A stretch of 64,000 nt of DNA from Pontederia crassipes (GCA_030549335.1 CM060186.1:20141189-20205188); one strand, 5' to 3'. Positions 22,481-36,125 are shown, numbered from the stretch's first letter. The notes: generated by a model from the sequence alone, not told the origin. Made by a program: numbers and translations.

Positions 22481-25268
22481 GTGTGATTTTTCTGGGAATT
22501 TGCTTTACAGGAGAGGAAAATGACCCAATCCATATGACACGAGTCGTGTTTATCCAAGTCGCATAAACACCAACATTGGCCAGTGGAATTCTGTCACGCT
22601 CTGATTGAAACAGACCATTTTAGGACAACACGGATCGTGTCTGATAATGACATGAACTCTTTTGCCGCGACTCCAAAAGTCAACACAACTCGTGTCATTA
22701 ATGACGCCATCCGTGTTATTCATATCGGAGGATTCATTACACCGAATCAAATCTGTGTATTCATGGCATTAATCAAGACACCCCGTAGGGGTGTTCACGC
22801 GTCCGATTGGACTTGACCCATGAACAAATCAGACCCGACTCGACCAAATTCAGGTCGGGTCGGGTCAGGAGGGATGGGGGTGCTAGATCCGACCCAACCC
22901 GACCCGACTCGGTTCGGGTCGGGTCAGGTCGTCGGGTTACCCAACAACCCAATTTTCTTTTTTTTATTTTTTTCTTAATATTTTATATTTTATTTAATAT
23001 AAAAAATATTATTTAATATTATTTTAAAAGAATAAAATATGTTTTCTAACTATTTAATATTATTTTTGCAGTTAATATTTTATTTTAATTTTTTAAACTT
23101 TTTAAATTAAATATAAGCCTTAAGTTTAAATAAAAAATAAAAATAAATAAAAAGTCTGGTCAATCGAATCGGGTCGGGTCAACTCGGGCTCATGGTCGGG
23201 TCCAGTTCGGTTTGGATCAGATCTGACCCGACCATCGATCCGACCCGATGCGAATCGGTTCGGGTCGGGTCGGATCATCGAGTTCATGGGTTGACCTAAC
23301 CCGATGAACATCCCTAACGGCCCATGTCATTAATGACACGGTCCATGTTGACACCCAGACTTTTGGTCACGACTGACTATAAAAAGACCTCTCCTTCCAC
23401 TCCATCTGAGAGGGAAATCATCCACTTTTCAAAGGAGAGTCTTGTGGATACTTTGTTTAAAGTCACATTTTAGAGTTCTATTTTATTACTAATCTTTTGT
23501 ACTCTTTTTTTTTATTATGATGTTTAACTCTTCAGCAATAGAGTAATCCTTCTCTGTTGGTTTTACTTTGGTGAACTCCACTATTATTTCAATGCAAGAT
23601 TATTTTTTATCTGAATATGGATGTTGTGTTTCTTGTGAATCTAATCCCTTTTTAACATCTCATATCTCTTCCTTATCTACTCAATGAGATTTAGAGGGGT
23701 GTGGACTTAGACTTACTCAGTTGAGGAGTCTTTGAGATGAATTGAATTACTTTACGTTTTTATCCATAAATATTTGGAGAATGATTTGGTTAAACTTTCT
23801 TCAATTATTAAATTGATAAAACAGATAGGACATCTGGTCAGAGTCCTAATTTATATTTCAATTATTTTCATCAGATATGATTTTCCTACTTAGTTACCAG
23901 AGGAGGAATGCTCAGTAAAACCAACATTTCTCCTATTTGATATTTCTCTTTTCTTGGATCTGCTTCTTGTTCCTTTCTAATTATTTCTACAATTCTTTTC
24001 TCTTAGAAAATTCTCATCTAATAAGAATAAGAGATAAAAGTCCTCATGAGATTGATATCTTTTTACTACTTGTACGATCGGTATATTTGCTGTCTTTTTC
24101 TACTCTATAGAAAAAATAGCATCAAGTTTTTTACATTGTTTGCGGGGACTTTCAATCTTTTTCTTACTTGAATATTCTCAATTTCTTCGAACGAATTTTT
24201 GCATTCAAGCTGTCTGCATCTCCTTAAACGCCCCGTGTTTTGTTTTGCTTTAAAATGGGCTATTTTTCATAAATGACCTGGGTTGTCACTTTTCCAAAAA
24301 GATGGATGGCCCATTTGATTTTCTCGATATTTTTTCAATTTGTTGTTGATTTAATCGCACTTTGGAATTCTCGAGCAAAATGATAAAAAGACATAACACC
24401 AGAAGCTCGAAGGAACCACTTCTCTTTGATCCTAAAATAGAAAAATTCACTAAACAACAAAGAAAATTTATAAGGATCAAAGAGATGGCAAAAAATCAAC
24501 AACAACAGCAATCAGGAAATCCAAATCCGAACTATCAGACGATGAGGGATTATACTATTGGTCATATGAATCATGATCCATGGAGCATAACTCTTCCGAA
24601 CATCGACAACAATTTTTAGATAAAACATGAGACCCTTCAAATGGTGCAAAATGACCAATTTAGTAGAAATAAAAATGGAGATCCTTTTGGGCATGTTAGA
24701 AAATTTTCTCAATTGTGCTATACTTTTAAATTTCATAATGTGTCTGATGATGCAGTTAGGTTGAGGCTCTTCCCCTTCTCATTGAAAGGAAAATCAGCCA
24801 CTTGACTCCATACTCTACCCGAAAGAACCATCACATATTGGAGAGAGATGCGGCAAAAATTCATCAACAGATATTGCCTGTCCTAGAAAGCAGCTCGATT
24901 AATCTTCGATGTGAAAGCATTCTATCAACAAGACTCATAAACCATGCATGAAGCATGGGAAAGGTTTAAGGAACTTGTATCTCGTATCCCTTATAATGTA
25001 CCCCTTCATGAACAAATTCAATTCTTTTATAATGGCGCTACTTTCATAGTACGTGATAAGATTATATAACACTTCTGCAGGAAGTTCCATGAATGATAAG
25101 TCTCCCGAGAAGATTTGTAATATTATTGAAAATCTTTCTATGAATCATTGGCAAAATAACAACAACAGGGAGCCACCACGAAAGACAAGTGTCTATCAGG
25201 TAGATGGCAACACTCAACTTACGGCACAATTGGAAGCTTTGACCTCCCGCTCTTTAATCCTCTCTTAG
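22481..25268 (+). mobile_element. Athila/Tat-like element, 5' LTR region and gag, broken
   Basis: A TATA-like ACTATAAAAAGACC at about 23376 suits an LTR promoter. At about 24145, TTGTTTGCGGGGACTTTC resembles the decayed junction after gypsy 5' LTRs (normally GCCGGGGACTT), so the LTR probably ends at about 24120. From about 24380 to 25268 the three plus frames together carry segments of gag: TRSSKEPLLFDP, KHETLQMVQNDQF, VSDDAVRLRLFPFSLKGK, EAWERFKELVSRIP. These match Tat/Athila gag. There are several breaks, and protease and pol are absent. The left edge is uncertain. A fold-back MITE (22786-23315) interrupts the LTR part. Confidence 0.65.
22786..23315. mobile_element. Fold-back MITE with CGGGT-rich arms
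   Basis: Ends are inverted: TAGGGGTGTTCACG on the left, and TAGGGATGTTCATCG when the right end is read on the minus strand. Similarity of the arms extends about 60 bp (ACCCATGAAC, then GACCCGACTCGACC-like words). The centre (about 22950-23150) is nearly pure AT. No coding capacity. The TAGGGGTG terminus recalls hAT-type ends, but flanking 8-bp duplications are not convincing, so the superfamily is left open. Confidence 0.7.
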
Positions 25269-25452
25269 GGTCTTGACATGTTTATCCTTTAATCATGGAA
25301 AATTAATACATTAACAATTAGGACACTTCAATCACAGTGAACTTTACTTATAGATATTTTCGGTGGAGGATGTGACGATTGCTCGACGATAGCACATAAA
25401 CCATTACCATACTATCCTATACGATGGGACATCAAAAGAGTTCTAATTTTAG

Positions 25453-25465
25453 GCTCTGATGCCAT
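25453..25465 (-). other. Primer-binding site next to a minus-strand LTR
   Basis: The minus strand reads TGGCATCAGAGCC at this place, a perfect plant initiator-Met-tRNA type primer site. It lies three bases outside the LTR that begins at 25469, as expected for an element on the minus strand. Confidence 0.75.
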
Positions 25466-25468
25466 AAA

Positions 25469-27728
25469 TGTAATGTCCCAAAATCGATCAACGCCACGTG
25501 GCGAAGATTAACCTGAAGACGCTATAAACGCAATGGCATTGACCATAATATTGAACATGACTCGGTCAAAAATCAAAACTTAAATGCGGAAAAGGATGGA
25601 ATAATGAAGAAATGCGAAAGATAACATTAAATATGAAAGTCCAAGAGTGACTACATCGTTTCAAAATGAAAATCTCATAAAGTCTACATCAGAGTTTCAT
25701 AAATGCGGAATAAAAGAAATAGACAAATAGACCCTTTTCGTTCATGTGCTTTTATCATCGCTTGAGCTTCGTCACGGCACACCAACTCAATACCATTAGT
25801 GACTTGACCCTATAAAAATCAAACACAAGGGAGGAGATCCTCCCGTAAGCTTTTACAGCCTAGTGGAAAACCAATAAAGATATACAATGCATACTTTAAA
25901 TAACATTAAATCAGAATGATGACAAATACTTATCTTGATTTGGAAATTGGGCATTGAGTCATCATGAATCATGAATAAGAATAGTAAATAGATATCGATA
26001 ATAAAATCAGTAAAGTCATGTGATGCTTGATAAACTTGGAATCAAAGACATGCTTGAAATCATGACATAAGTACTTATAATAACTTGACTTGGAATTCAT
26101 GCTTGTTTCACTTATTCATACTTCTTAATCTTGAAACATCATTAGAGATCACGTGACTTTAGGTGCCTTTAAATTCTTGAGGTATGCCAAGCAAAACGAT
26201 ACAGCCTTGTGCGAGTACTTATCTTGAACAAGTGAGTGACACTTATCTTGAGGCACTTGGCATAGGCAGGTAATTCATTATTCATCTTACATTTTTACTT
26301 ATTAATCACTTTAGAATCTTGTTACTTCTCATTCGTCATTATGTAGAAAACAATGGACCAATAATCGAGTGATTCAATATCAGGGTCAACATCTTAAATC
26401 AGAAGTAGATCATGGTGAGATAAATCTAGTCATAATCTCATTCAACCAACACTGGAATAGATAGCATTCAAATAAGAGTTGAGAATCCATAGGACACATA
26501 ATGTGCAATTTCGGATTTCTATAACCCCAACCGGGTACAAGGTGATCTGGGCCGGGTTCATAGCTTGGTGCTCGAACCAATCAAGTTCGGCAATAAGTAA
26601 ACCCGGTCCAAGCTGTGTAATACCCAGGTCGGGTACTGGAGCGATCGATCGATTCTGTTGAACGGTCTACTGGTCGGATTAAAAGAAAATGCAAGTCGGG
26701 TGTCGGTCGACCGGCTCTATTGAGCGATCGACCGGTCTGTAGCATGGAGCAGTCGACCAGTTCAATCAATAGGTCGACCGATTTATAACATCCTGTCGAG
26801 TTCGTCCAATCGTGTAATGGACACGGGCATGACAGCAAGGTAGCACGGGCGTGCCGGCAAGATAGCACAGGCGTGAGGGCAGATTCACGGGCATGAAGAT
26901 GGTTTCACTGCCGTGTCCAGCATGAACTCGGGTCAAGTTCTTAAGGATCCGGGCCGGGTTTCTATGTAAATTAGAAATTCTACAATCAACCAAACATATA
27001 AATTTATGAACACAGTTCAGATACAATGCAACAGGAACAAGAATACAAAGTCAACTATGATTTATACAGCAGCGATGACAATCAAATTCCTACTTACAAT
27101 CAATCATACAAAGATGAAAACAAATAACTAGATCATCCAACATATTCTTCTTCATGTCTTCTACTTCATATTATCCATGCGTTGAACATGATCAGATCGT
27201 ACTAGAATATGGATTAGATCTATCTAGAATTATGCAAAGTGATTTTGAATTCACCTACTTTGTTTCGCGTTTGATCCTTGCTTGGATTCACTGGAAACTC
27301 TACCAGTCGCACTCTCCCGGTCCTCTCTGCGCCGCTTCTTCCTCTGGCCGATCACCTCCTTTAGGCGTGGAGATTTCAACACAGGTGAGAGGCAAGATTA
27401 AACTAATAAGGTTTGTGATAGAAAGAGAGAGCAATGAGCAGAGAAAGATGACCAGTCGTGTACAGAAATTCGACTTGTTCTCACGTGGATAGATCAGGGA
27501 GGAAGTGGTGAAGTTTGAGAGGAAAATGGAGGATCTAGGTGATTAATTTTTTCCTTTCTTAAGGTCCTATTTTTCCTCCCCATTAATTATTTTACCAGCC
27601 CCATTATTTTTTACCATTCGGATGTCCTCATTACTTGGCTATTATCTCAAATGAATGAGGATCTAACGGTTATAACTCCACTAGACTGTTTAATGATTTT
27701 GATTTGATTTTTTTTCTAGGTCGTTACA
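25469..27728 (-). mobile_element. Tekay/Del-like long LTR, solo or with truncated interior
   Basis: Begins TGTAATGTCCCAAAATCG and ends GGTCGTTACA, an inverted-repeat pair of ends like those of the 2.3-kb LTRs at 33960 and 45452 (TGTAACACYC, then GTTACA). Length is 2,260 bp. A primer site lies at 25453-25465, but almost no interior remains to the left, where a gag relic of another family begins. The middle (26520-26960) is rich in CCGGGTCGGGT and GTCGACCGGT words. Frames inside it, such as 27154-27492, are not genes. Confidence 0.7.
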
Positions 27729-28045
27729 CATGTTATTAAAATTTTAAAAGTATAAAATATATTATTAAGATTGTGTTCATTACTTAAATTATAATCTCTC
27801 TTCATTTCAGCAATTCAATCTAAACAACGAAAAAAATAATCATGTCATCTCTCTCGTAAAACAAATCATGAGAACAAAAATGTGTACATGGAAAATAGAT
27901 AAACAGTTTTAATGGTACTGACTATTGAGTGCAGGCATCTCTCTCCATGAACTCAATCAAGAAAAGAAAAAATCATAGATAAAACAAACTCTCTCGTAAA
28001 AGAACAAATCATAGATAAAAAATAAAAGTTATACAGCCAGCAAGT

Positions 28046-28526
28046 TAGGGGTGAGCCAACCCGGATCGCCAGAGTCGAACCGGTCCCAACTCGGATTGCT
28101 CCGAGTCTTCGAAAAAAGAGACTCAGTCCCGGTCGGGTCCGGGACCGAGTCGTCTCGGTCAAATCGGAATAAAAATCGAATTTTTTTTATTATCCCGATT
28201 TGATCATAAAAAAGTAAAATAATATATAAAATAATAAAAAAATTAATATTATTATATAAATATGACAATTATTAATTAAATTATATATATGATAATATAA
28301 TATAATGCATATTTAACATATATATCAAATAAAATATAAATTTTTAATTAAAATAAATATAAATATATTATTTAATAATAATATAATATATTTAATCAGA
28401 TCGGGATCGAATTCGGTTTATAATAACTTAAACCCGATCCCAACTCGATTGATAACCGAGTCGAAAAAAATTTAAAAAATTCGGATCGGGCCTGACCGGA
28501 CCCAACCGGGTCATCCGGGCTCAACG
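28046..28526. mobile_element. Second CGGGT-rich fold-back MITE-like element
   Basis: Starts TAGGGGTGAGCCAACCCGG, close to the end of the MITE at 22786. It has the same plan: GC-rich arms (CCGGTCGGGTCCGGGACCG on the left, GGCCTGACCGGACCC on the right) around an almost pure AT centre at about 28180-28390. The right terminus is less clear. Confidence 0.55.
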
Positions 28527-28898
28527 AAAAAGTGCAGCAAATGTGTAATCATTGCATTGTTGATGAGAAAAGTTTTAATGGTATGTTGTCATGTGCAGAT
28601 GAGGATGTGCGCAGTCCTCATTGAAAAAATATTTCTTAAGAAGGGTTTTTATGATTGTGTTTAGGTGTAAAAAGGTAAATAAAAAATAAAAAAACTCTCT
28701 TATAAAATGCCAGATGCTTGAAAAAGGAGCACATTTTTTGTCAAATTCAATATATATATATAAATATATATATTACAAATAGAGGTTTAATTATTTAATT
28801 CAATATACTCTACTAAAATAACATGCCAAATAGAGCTGCAATATGACAAGGGCGGGAAATAGAAAAAAAAACTAAAAAAGATAAGACCGAGCGGTAGA

Positions 28899-29644
28899 GT
28901 AATTTTCACTATTAATCCTCCAATTTTAACTCAATTTTATTTTAGTTCTTTAATTTCATATTGATCTCCTAATTGAAAATTTTATAACAAAATATTCCCG
29001 TAACTTATAATAGGAGGTTTTCATATTACTAAAAATTTTGATGCGGCATTGACTCTAATAAACATAATATATTTATTAAAATAATATACAATTACTTATT
29101 TAAAAATATAATTCAAAATTTTACAACAGGAGAGAGGACGGATGTTTTCCTCTCTCATTTTAAATTATATATATGTTTTTAAATAAATATTTATGTGCTA
29201 TTTTAATAAAAATATTATAATTTATTTGGGTTCGCTTGGATGCTACATGTGATGTAGTCACATCCTTCTGCCCCGAACCCCTTCTTTTTTTCTATTTTTT
29301 ATCTTATTCTTAAATAAATAATTATTTTTATTTTAATAAATATATTATATTTTATTTGTATTCAATCGGGGGATCCACACAACCACCCTCCTCTCCCTTT
29401 GTCTCTTATTTTTTATATTTTAATTTTTAAATAAATAATTATATATTATTTTTAATAAATATATTATTTTTTATTTGACTTATCTATATCAACAATCTAG
29501 TCATCAAATTGATTGGGAAAACTACTATTGCACGTGAAGTGGACTATCTTGTTATACATTTATAAGTTGAGGGATCAAATTGTTACAAATCAAAGTTGTG
29601 GACAATGTGACCATTCAAAGTTGAGAGATTAATGACAAAAATTC
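28899..29644. mobile_element. MITE with inverted ends (TAATTTTCACTATTAATCCTC)
   Basis: The left end contains TTTCACTATTAATCCTCCAA. The right end read on the minus strand contains TTTTGTCATTAATCTCTCAA. The similarity continues for about 30 bp. The interior is AT-rich with three loosely repeated AATAAATATTT/ATTTTAATAAATATATTA segments and no coding region. Confidence 0.6.
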
Positions 29645-32600
29645 TGACACCTCTTTGGCTCCGTTCATTAAGCATTATGGGTATGATTGATGACATTTTA
29701 GGTCGGCACCGTGGAATGACATGAACGTAACGCCCAAATTTATTTAACATAAAATAATTTTTAGAGTTTAAGAAATTTAATGAGATTATTGAAGGTGGAA
29801 AAGAAATAAAGATATAATTAGAAAAAAATGGGATTAGAACAATATTAGGGATCTAAATTTGAATTTGAATCCAACTAAAAGGTTTTCTTGTAGATGACTC
29901 CCAACTAGAGTAAATTAAGAGTTTTAGAGTGTAAAGTATTCAAAAAATGAAATAATAATAATAATTTATTAGTTTAAATACTAAAATAGATAAAAATAAA
30001 GAAATAATAGAGTTAGAGTAGAGATAAACTAGAAAGATAAATAGAAAAGGATTACCAGCAAATAAACTTAGATTTGAATTAAGAGATCTAATTAGATTGA
30101 AATTTAGTTATAATGGATCTTAATCCCTGTAAATAAGATCCCTAAGGTTTTTCTTTTATTTTCTTTTTTTTTTGAAGGGGAATGCAAGGTGTTAACTTAG
30201 ATTAAGAGGTGGGATGTCCTAGTACAAGAATGTCCAGAGGAGGGCTATCCTCCCAAAAAATATCGGAGATAGCAAGAATTGTGCTCTTTTCATCTAAATT
30301 TGTTCTCTCTTCTCTAGACTCTCTCATCTTGCACATGATCGTAGCAAGAAAAAATTAAATTGACACAAAGAAATGTATGGAAGTTTGTTAGGTCCTTTTG
30401 AATATGAATTTCTTAAAATAGAATTAAAGCACATTAAAGTTATTGACTAATTGAATTTGGGTTTTTTTATAAGGAGGTATAAGATTATCAGTATGAAATA
30501 ACCTTCTTCTTCCTGTTCAAATTTCCTAGTGATCGTTCTTAAAATATTTCGGACAAAATTGTCCTTAAAAATTATTATGAATTCTAGGATGACAGACCTT
30601 GAAGACTAGTTTCCTCATAATCAAGAATTTATGAATCGAATATATACATAGGAAGTTATTGATGAAATACGATCATACTATCAAGCTATTGGACAACATC
30701 GAGACAAGATTCTAATATCAAAAATGGTATTCTCAAGATACAACTATGATATTTTAGGTCAGAATAGATGAATATATCAAACCCAATTGGAATCTTTGGA
30801 AAAGTATATCTCTAGATAGAGTTATCATAATAGTAGTTCTCGTTTGTAAACATTGAAACATAATAGGATTAAGGTTGTTGTATAATTTTTTGAGGATAAC
30901 TGACAAGGTATTAAAATATGAGAATTTTATGAGTAAGACCTCGGATTGTCTATGATTAATAAAATCAAAATAATTGAAATATGATGTCGAGAAATAAAGT
31001 GATAATTTATTTATTGGTCGTAGGACGAATCTATCCACATGCATCCAATGTTATCTGATTAACTATTATTGATTTTTTATTCTTGCTATGGATTGATCAA
31101 ATATTTATCTCTATCATCATCCCAGAATTATAATGATGATCATCTTATCAAGATGGTTTCCTCTTATTCATGATCCGACATTAGTGAGGAGTGATTATTT
31201 CCTCAATTCTGATTCTTTGTATGCAATCGATATCATTTGATTGAGGATTGTTGACATTTTACCCTTGTTATTTTATATAGTATTTGAAGAAATATGTTAT
31301 TGATAAATCATTTGATAAAAAATATATTGGATTTAGTTATTCCTTTTATCATGAATTGTACTTGATAGCTTTCACATGATTATAAGCAGTATTGATAATT
31401 GTTTATTTGACCCTTGTGCTCCGATCAATTGACTTAGCAATTGATAAAAAAAACTCATGTGTGACCGAATTGTTCTCTTGAGGATTAATTATTCATTCAA
31501 TTTAAACATGGAAGTCATATGTTCCTTTGATGATTAATTGCCCTTTTGATTCAATAGTCGATCATGGTTAAACCTAATTGTTCATTTGATTTGATCATTT
31601 TTCCATGTTGATAGCATTCTTCCATTATATCAAAACTAGACCACCAATTGAGTTGATTTGGCATGTGTCCTTCTCGGTCCGAATTTTGATTATCTACATG
31701 TAACAGATGACTTAACTTGTGATTGATTATAGCTTATCAAGACATGTATTAATTCGAATAAGATTTACTTTTACCTGGTTTAGATCCCAATTTATAATGA
31801 TTGACTCTATTGATTATTCTATTGGTTTATCATATGAAATTGGAGTTCAAAGATAGTTAAATATATTAGTAAGATAAAAGTTGAAAACTAGGGATTTGCC
31901 AAGTATGCTTAATTTTTTTAATTGTATTGTATTGTAATGTATTGATGTGAGGATTCCACCAAAGGGTGCAATCCTTCCCTAAAATATGGCATTGGTCAAT
32001 GGTTTGATCCACCACTGATTATTAAACATGAAAGTAACTTGGCATATTCTAATTGAATAAAGAACTCAACTTAGGACAACAAACATTGATAATGAATTAC
32101 TCTCAATTGATTATTGAATCTAGAATATGTAGTGCAACACGTTGAACACTATCGTATTGAAAATGTAATCATTTAAAGAATCGTATTGATCATTGAACCA
32201 ATATCATCATATTGATTGTTTGGTCATTAGTTGTTAATATTGATATTTCATTAATGATCTATTGATATTGACTATTGACTATTTGACTATCGAGCATCAT
32301 TCATTTTATTGAAACAATGTTATCAAATTGTTAATTAATTATTGATGATTTCTCATTGGTTATCGAATATTGATATTGTTCGAATTGATTCATTGATATT
32401 GATTAATGAATCAAAGTCATATCATTGATTGCATCGATATTCAATAATTGATAGGAAATTCAATAAAAATGATGATTTAAGAAATAATTTAATTATTTTA
32501 TCAATTAAAATGATGAAATGTTAAATAATTGTTTATATTTAAAATTGGGAGATAAATTTTAAATATACTATAAAATAAATTTTATATAATAATTTTTGCA

Positions 32601-32868
32601 TTAGGCCTCATATTGTGTTGAACCGGCCCTGATTCAATGTTTTAACTAAAAACTTAAGTAAGATCTTACAACACAACACACATTTAACTTCATGAGATTA
32701 AATGGAAAAGAAGGCAAAGATAGATGTGGAGAAAGATGAGGCTGCACTAGAAGAAAAAGCACTTTATGCTCCCATGTCCAAAAAAAATTTAATTTCACCA
32801 TTTTCATGTCAAATGATGGATGAAGAAGTGACAAAAGGAGTAAAAATGCATTTTAAGTGATAATGAGA

Positions 32869-32941
<73 letters not shown>

Positions 32942-33959
32942 CTCACCTATACCAATTTTGATAACATTTCTTTTAACTTTTCTGAAATAACTTTAAATGT
33001 CGCTAGTTTTCTTGAAACACTAGATTTTATGATATTTGAAAGTCGTTTAATTGTCACAATACATTATGCTTTGTTGTCGGAGATCACTGTCTATCCGAAG
33101 AGAACTAGTCACAACGGTGCACTTTGCCAAAGGCATTTGATTTTGTTGATTGGAATATTCTGTGGCAATGTCTCCACAAACAGAGGGGCTCTTGAATGAA
33201 AAGATGTGTGATCTGTGGATTATTTGTGTATATATTTAGCCACATTTGATGTATTTATATCATTATTTTCTATCTTTCTTAAGACTCAATTCCTATCATT
33301 TGTTCTGCATTCCCTATTCTCAATATTATATTAAGATATTCTCTTTTATTTGTACACTTGAATTATATTTGGGCTGTTTGATTCTACTTTTGTGATTGAG
33401 TTCAGAAATTTGAAGGAGTTATAAGTAGACTTTCATTCTTGCATTTATGTTGTCACATCCCTATAAATATTGCTACAAAAAAAGAACAAAAATGGAAAAA
33501 ATAATAGAATTCTCAAGCATTTCACCTATTCTCGGTGAGGAGAATACGCTTTTAAGGCTCCAACAACGCATGTTAATGTTGCGAGAAGAGCTAAGAAAAT
33601 ATCCAAAACTCCAAGGCAAGAGGGATTCCACATTCTTGAAGGTGGCCACATTTGGATGAGGAATTATCCTTATAACTGTTAAGGATTCAAGGAGTTGTTC
33701 TTCCTACTTTTTAATTCTTTTCCTTTGTGTTATAATTTGTTATAATGGAATTTGAATATGCCTGATGTTCACCATGTAATTTAGTGACATAACTTACTCA
33801 TCTCTCTCAATTATCAAACCAATGGCTGAATATTTGTTCGACCTCACTGCCCCCTTGGATGTCAGTGCAGACTGGTTTGCTCCACGTGTTTGCTTCACCA
33901 CAGCAATGCAACTAAACACTGGTCATTTATTCTACAAGTAAATAAGTTCCAAAGATTCC
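29645..33959. other. AT-rich intergenic DNA, possible degraded LTR
   Basis: GTAACGCCCAAATTT at about 29731 resembles the start of a Tekay/Del LTR, and the text to about 30150 looks like one, but no second copy or primer site was found. 31300-32480 is cryptically simple, with very many ATTGAT/TTGATATT words. The frame at 33447-33659 (70 codons; the part from MEKIIEFSS on is Leu/Arg/Glu-rich and could be helical) has no recognisable family and no clear gene context. I do not call it. Confidence 0.4.
32871..32940. repeat. (TA)n(GA)n microsatellite
   Basis: About 25 TA units followed directly by about ten GA units. Confidence 0.97.
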
Positions 33960-36125
33960 CGTAACACCTCCAAAATCGCTCCTCCTATCACGTAGGCAAT
34001 CAGGTTAACCCTAGGAGCGCTACACTGCCTATTACACTATTGACCATGACCATTCAATAAAATGACATTTGTGGCATCAATATAATACTAATTATAAGCA
34101 AAGACTTTAATGCGGAAGTTTAAACATTGGAATGTTAAGAGACATCGATAATTAATATAGTCTATAACAAAGTGGAGCAAATCACAACTTAACAAGTTCA
34201 TCATAAGGAAAGGTTCAATATGCGGAAGAATATGATGTCTATCAATAGAAGAAAACATGCTGAAACGTAAGTGCATATTTCAAGAGCTTGTAGCAATAGT
34301 TGGTGTCATGTGCAGCGTTCTTCAAGCTCTGCTGTCCTTCATCACCTCATCAATTTGGGTTCTCACCTGCAAAATTTCAATGCAGAGGAATCGAATATCC
34401 ATGAGCAAAGATGCCCAGTACAATAGAAACATAGACGATGAGGTAAGAACCAATGATGATCATAGAAACGATATATCAGTAATGAACAACTATATACTTT
34501 GACTTCCATACATTGGCTATAATAAGTCACACATCATACTTTAACATTATCAATATCTGTACTTTGTTCTTTACTATAACTATACTTTGTCTTTCTGATA
34601 CTCTTCATTATCTATATCATACCATTTCCATACTTTCCTATACCATATTCTATGCCATGCTATACAATACTTTACTTTGCATTTGCTTTACTGTAGATTG
34701 CACTACGTTTTTTACATTACTATAATATCCTTAAAGTTAGTTATCCTATGCGAGCTCGACTTTATTAAGTTTGATATGCCAGAGGTGCCTCTCTGAATTT
34801 GTAAAGCCTGTAAGCCCAAAGAGGAGAAAGGTGTGACAATGCATCACCCAATTTGAAATGTAGGTGGGAGAGAACCTACACTCCAGGAACAGTAGTCATT
34901 TAAGAACCTGTAGGTTCACTGTCTCATCAGTTAACTACCTATCCATCTAGCTCAATATTATGTTCTTTGGGGGAAGGAGTGTGACCATTGCATCATCCTT
35001 CTTCGAGATACAGATGGGAGAGGACCTGAAATCTCAGGAATAGTGATCACTGAAGACCAGTAAGTTCGTTGTCTCCTCAGCTAACTACATGCCCCTCTCT
35101 ATACAATACTATAATATTTATTCCATACATTAGGGCAGCAGATAGCAATCCCACATCTTTACCTTTACTTTACTTATCTTTGTTCATCTTTAATATTACG
35201 TAGAAATCAGAAGAGGAAGGGATTCCTTTTTCTCAAAAGGGTCGGTTCTCTGTTTCTTTAAGGTTTTGAATGAGATTCCACCTAATTCCGTCGAGGACAA
35301 GGCATAATTTCTGAAGGATTTAACTCAACGGAAAGGGTCCATCTCTCTGCCCGACTGAACCCGGGCCAGGTGGAATCGAACTCGGGCCGAGTCTTATTTG
35401 GGGTCAATATGTGTATGGACTGGGCCGAGTCAGTGGGAACTCGGGTCGGGTCTTATTCGGGGCATTAATGCACATTACCCAGGCCGAGTCGAGGTTAACT
35501 CGGGCCGGGTTGATGACTGTAGTCGTCATCTCGGTCGAGCTTACGCTCAGCCTGGTCGACGCTTCGGCGTGACCCGGGCCGAGTTGAACTCGAACCCAGT
35601 CGGGTCGTGGTACGAGAATCGCGCGATGTTGTCGGCAAATAAACTCGGGTCGGGTTTAATCACTTCCGGGCCGCGTCCTGGTATAACCCAGGTCGAGTCG
35701 ACAGTCACTCGGGCCGGATCCTGTCACGCAGAAACTGCGTCAGTCATCTTCTTCATCTCCGACGACCCTCCGGCCGTCGGATTGAGAAGGCCACGACATG
35801 AACAATAATTCCATAGATCTCTAATTCGTCGTCTAGGGGGGTTTAGATTCTAAGGTACCTCTATTTTCGAACGTCGTAGTTCGCCGGCGATTCTCTCATC
35901 GTCCGTCGATCACCCGTCGTTCCTGTCTGACGAGGAAAGCTCACCTGGTTCCTGCACACGTCAAGGAAGAGTCGCCATGTGTCAAAGGTCGTGGGATCGT
36001 CTGTCGTTTGTCATCGAAATTGCACCCTGCTTCGTCTCTGTACGTGCGTCGCTGCGTCGTTCGTCGGTGGAAAAAGAGGAGAGGAAGGAACGGGGCGGCG
36101 ATCGACAGGGGTATGCAAGGGGGCG
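33960..36125 (-). repeat. Left (3') LTR of the gypsy element, truncated
   Basis: Begins GTAACACCTCCAAAATCGC and follows the right LTR closely to GCAAGGGGGCG, where an unrelated LTR start (TGTCACAGAC) takes over. It contains 59-bp tandem units starting AACTCGGGCCGAGTC at 35379, 35438 and 35497. The 81-codon frame at 34257-34502 and the 136-codon frame at 35398-35808 are LTR sequence; the first has a direct counterpart in the right LTR. Confidence 0.85.

Noticed and set aside
33447-33659. 70-codon plus-strand frame, partly helix-like
   Set aside because: It could be a lone exon, but no partner exon, family or regulatory signal could be seen.
34257-34502. 81-codon frame repeated at 45745-45990
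   Set aside because: The similarity between the two looked like a conserved small gene, but both are the same stretch of the two LTRs of one gypsy element.
35398-35808. 136-codon frame, with similar frames at 46874-47289
   Set aside because: GC-rich LTR sequence containing 59-bp repeats; coding appearance comes from base composition.
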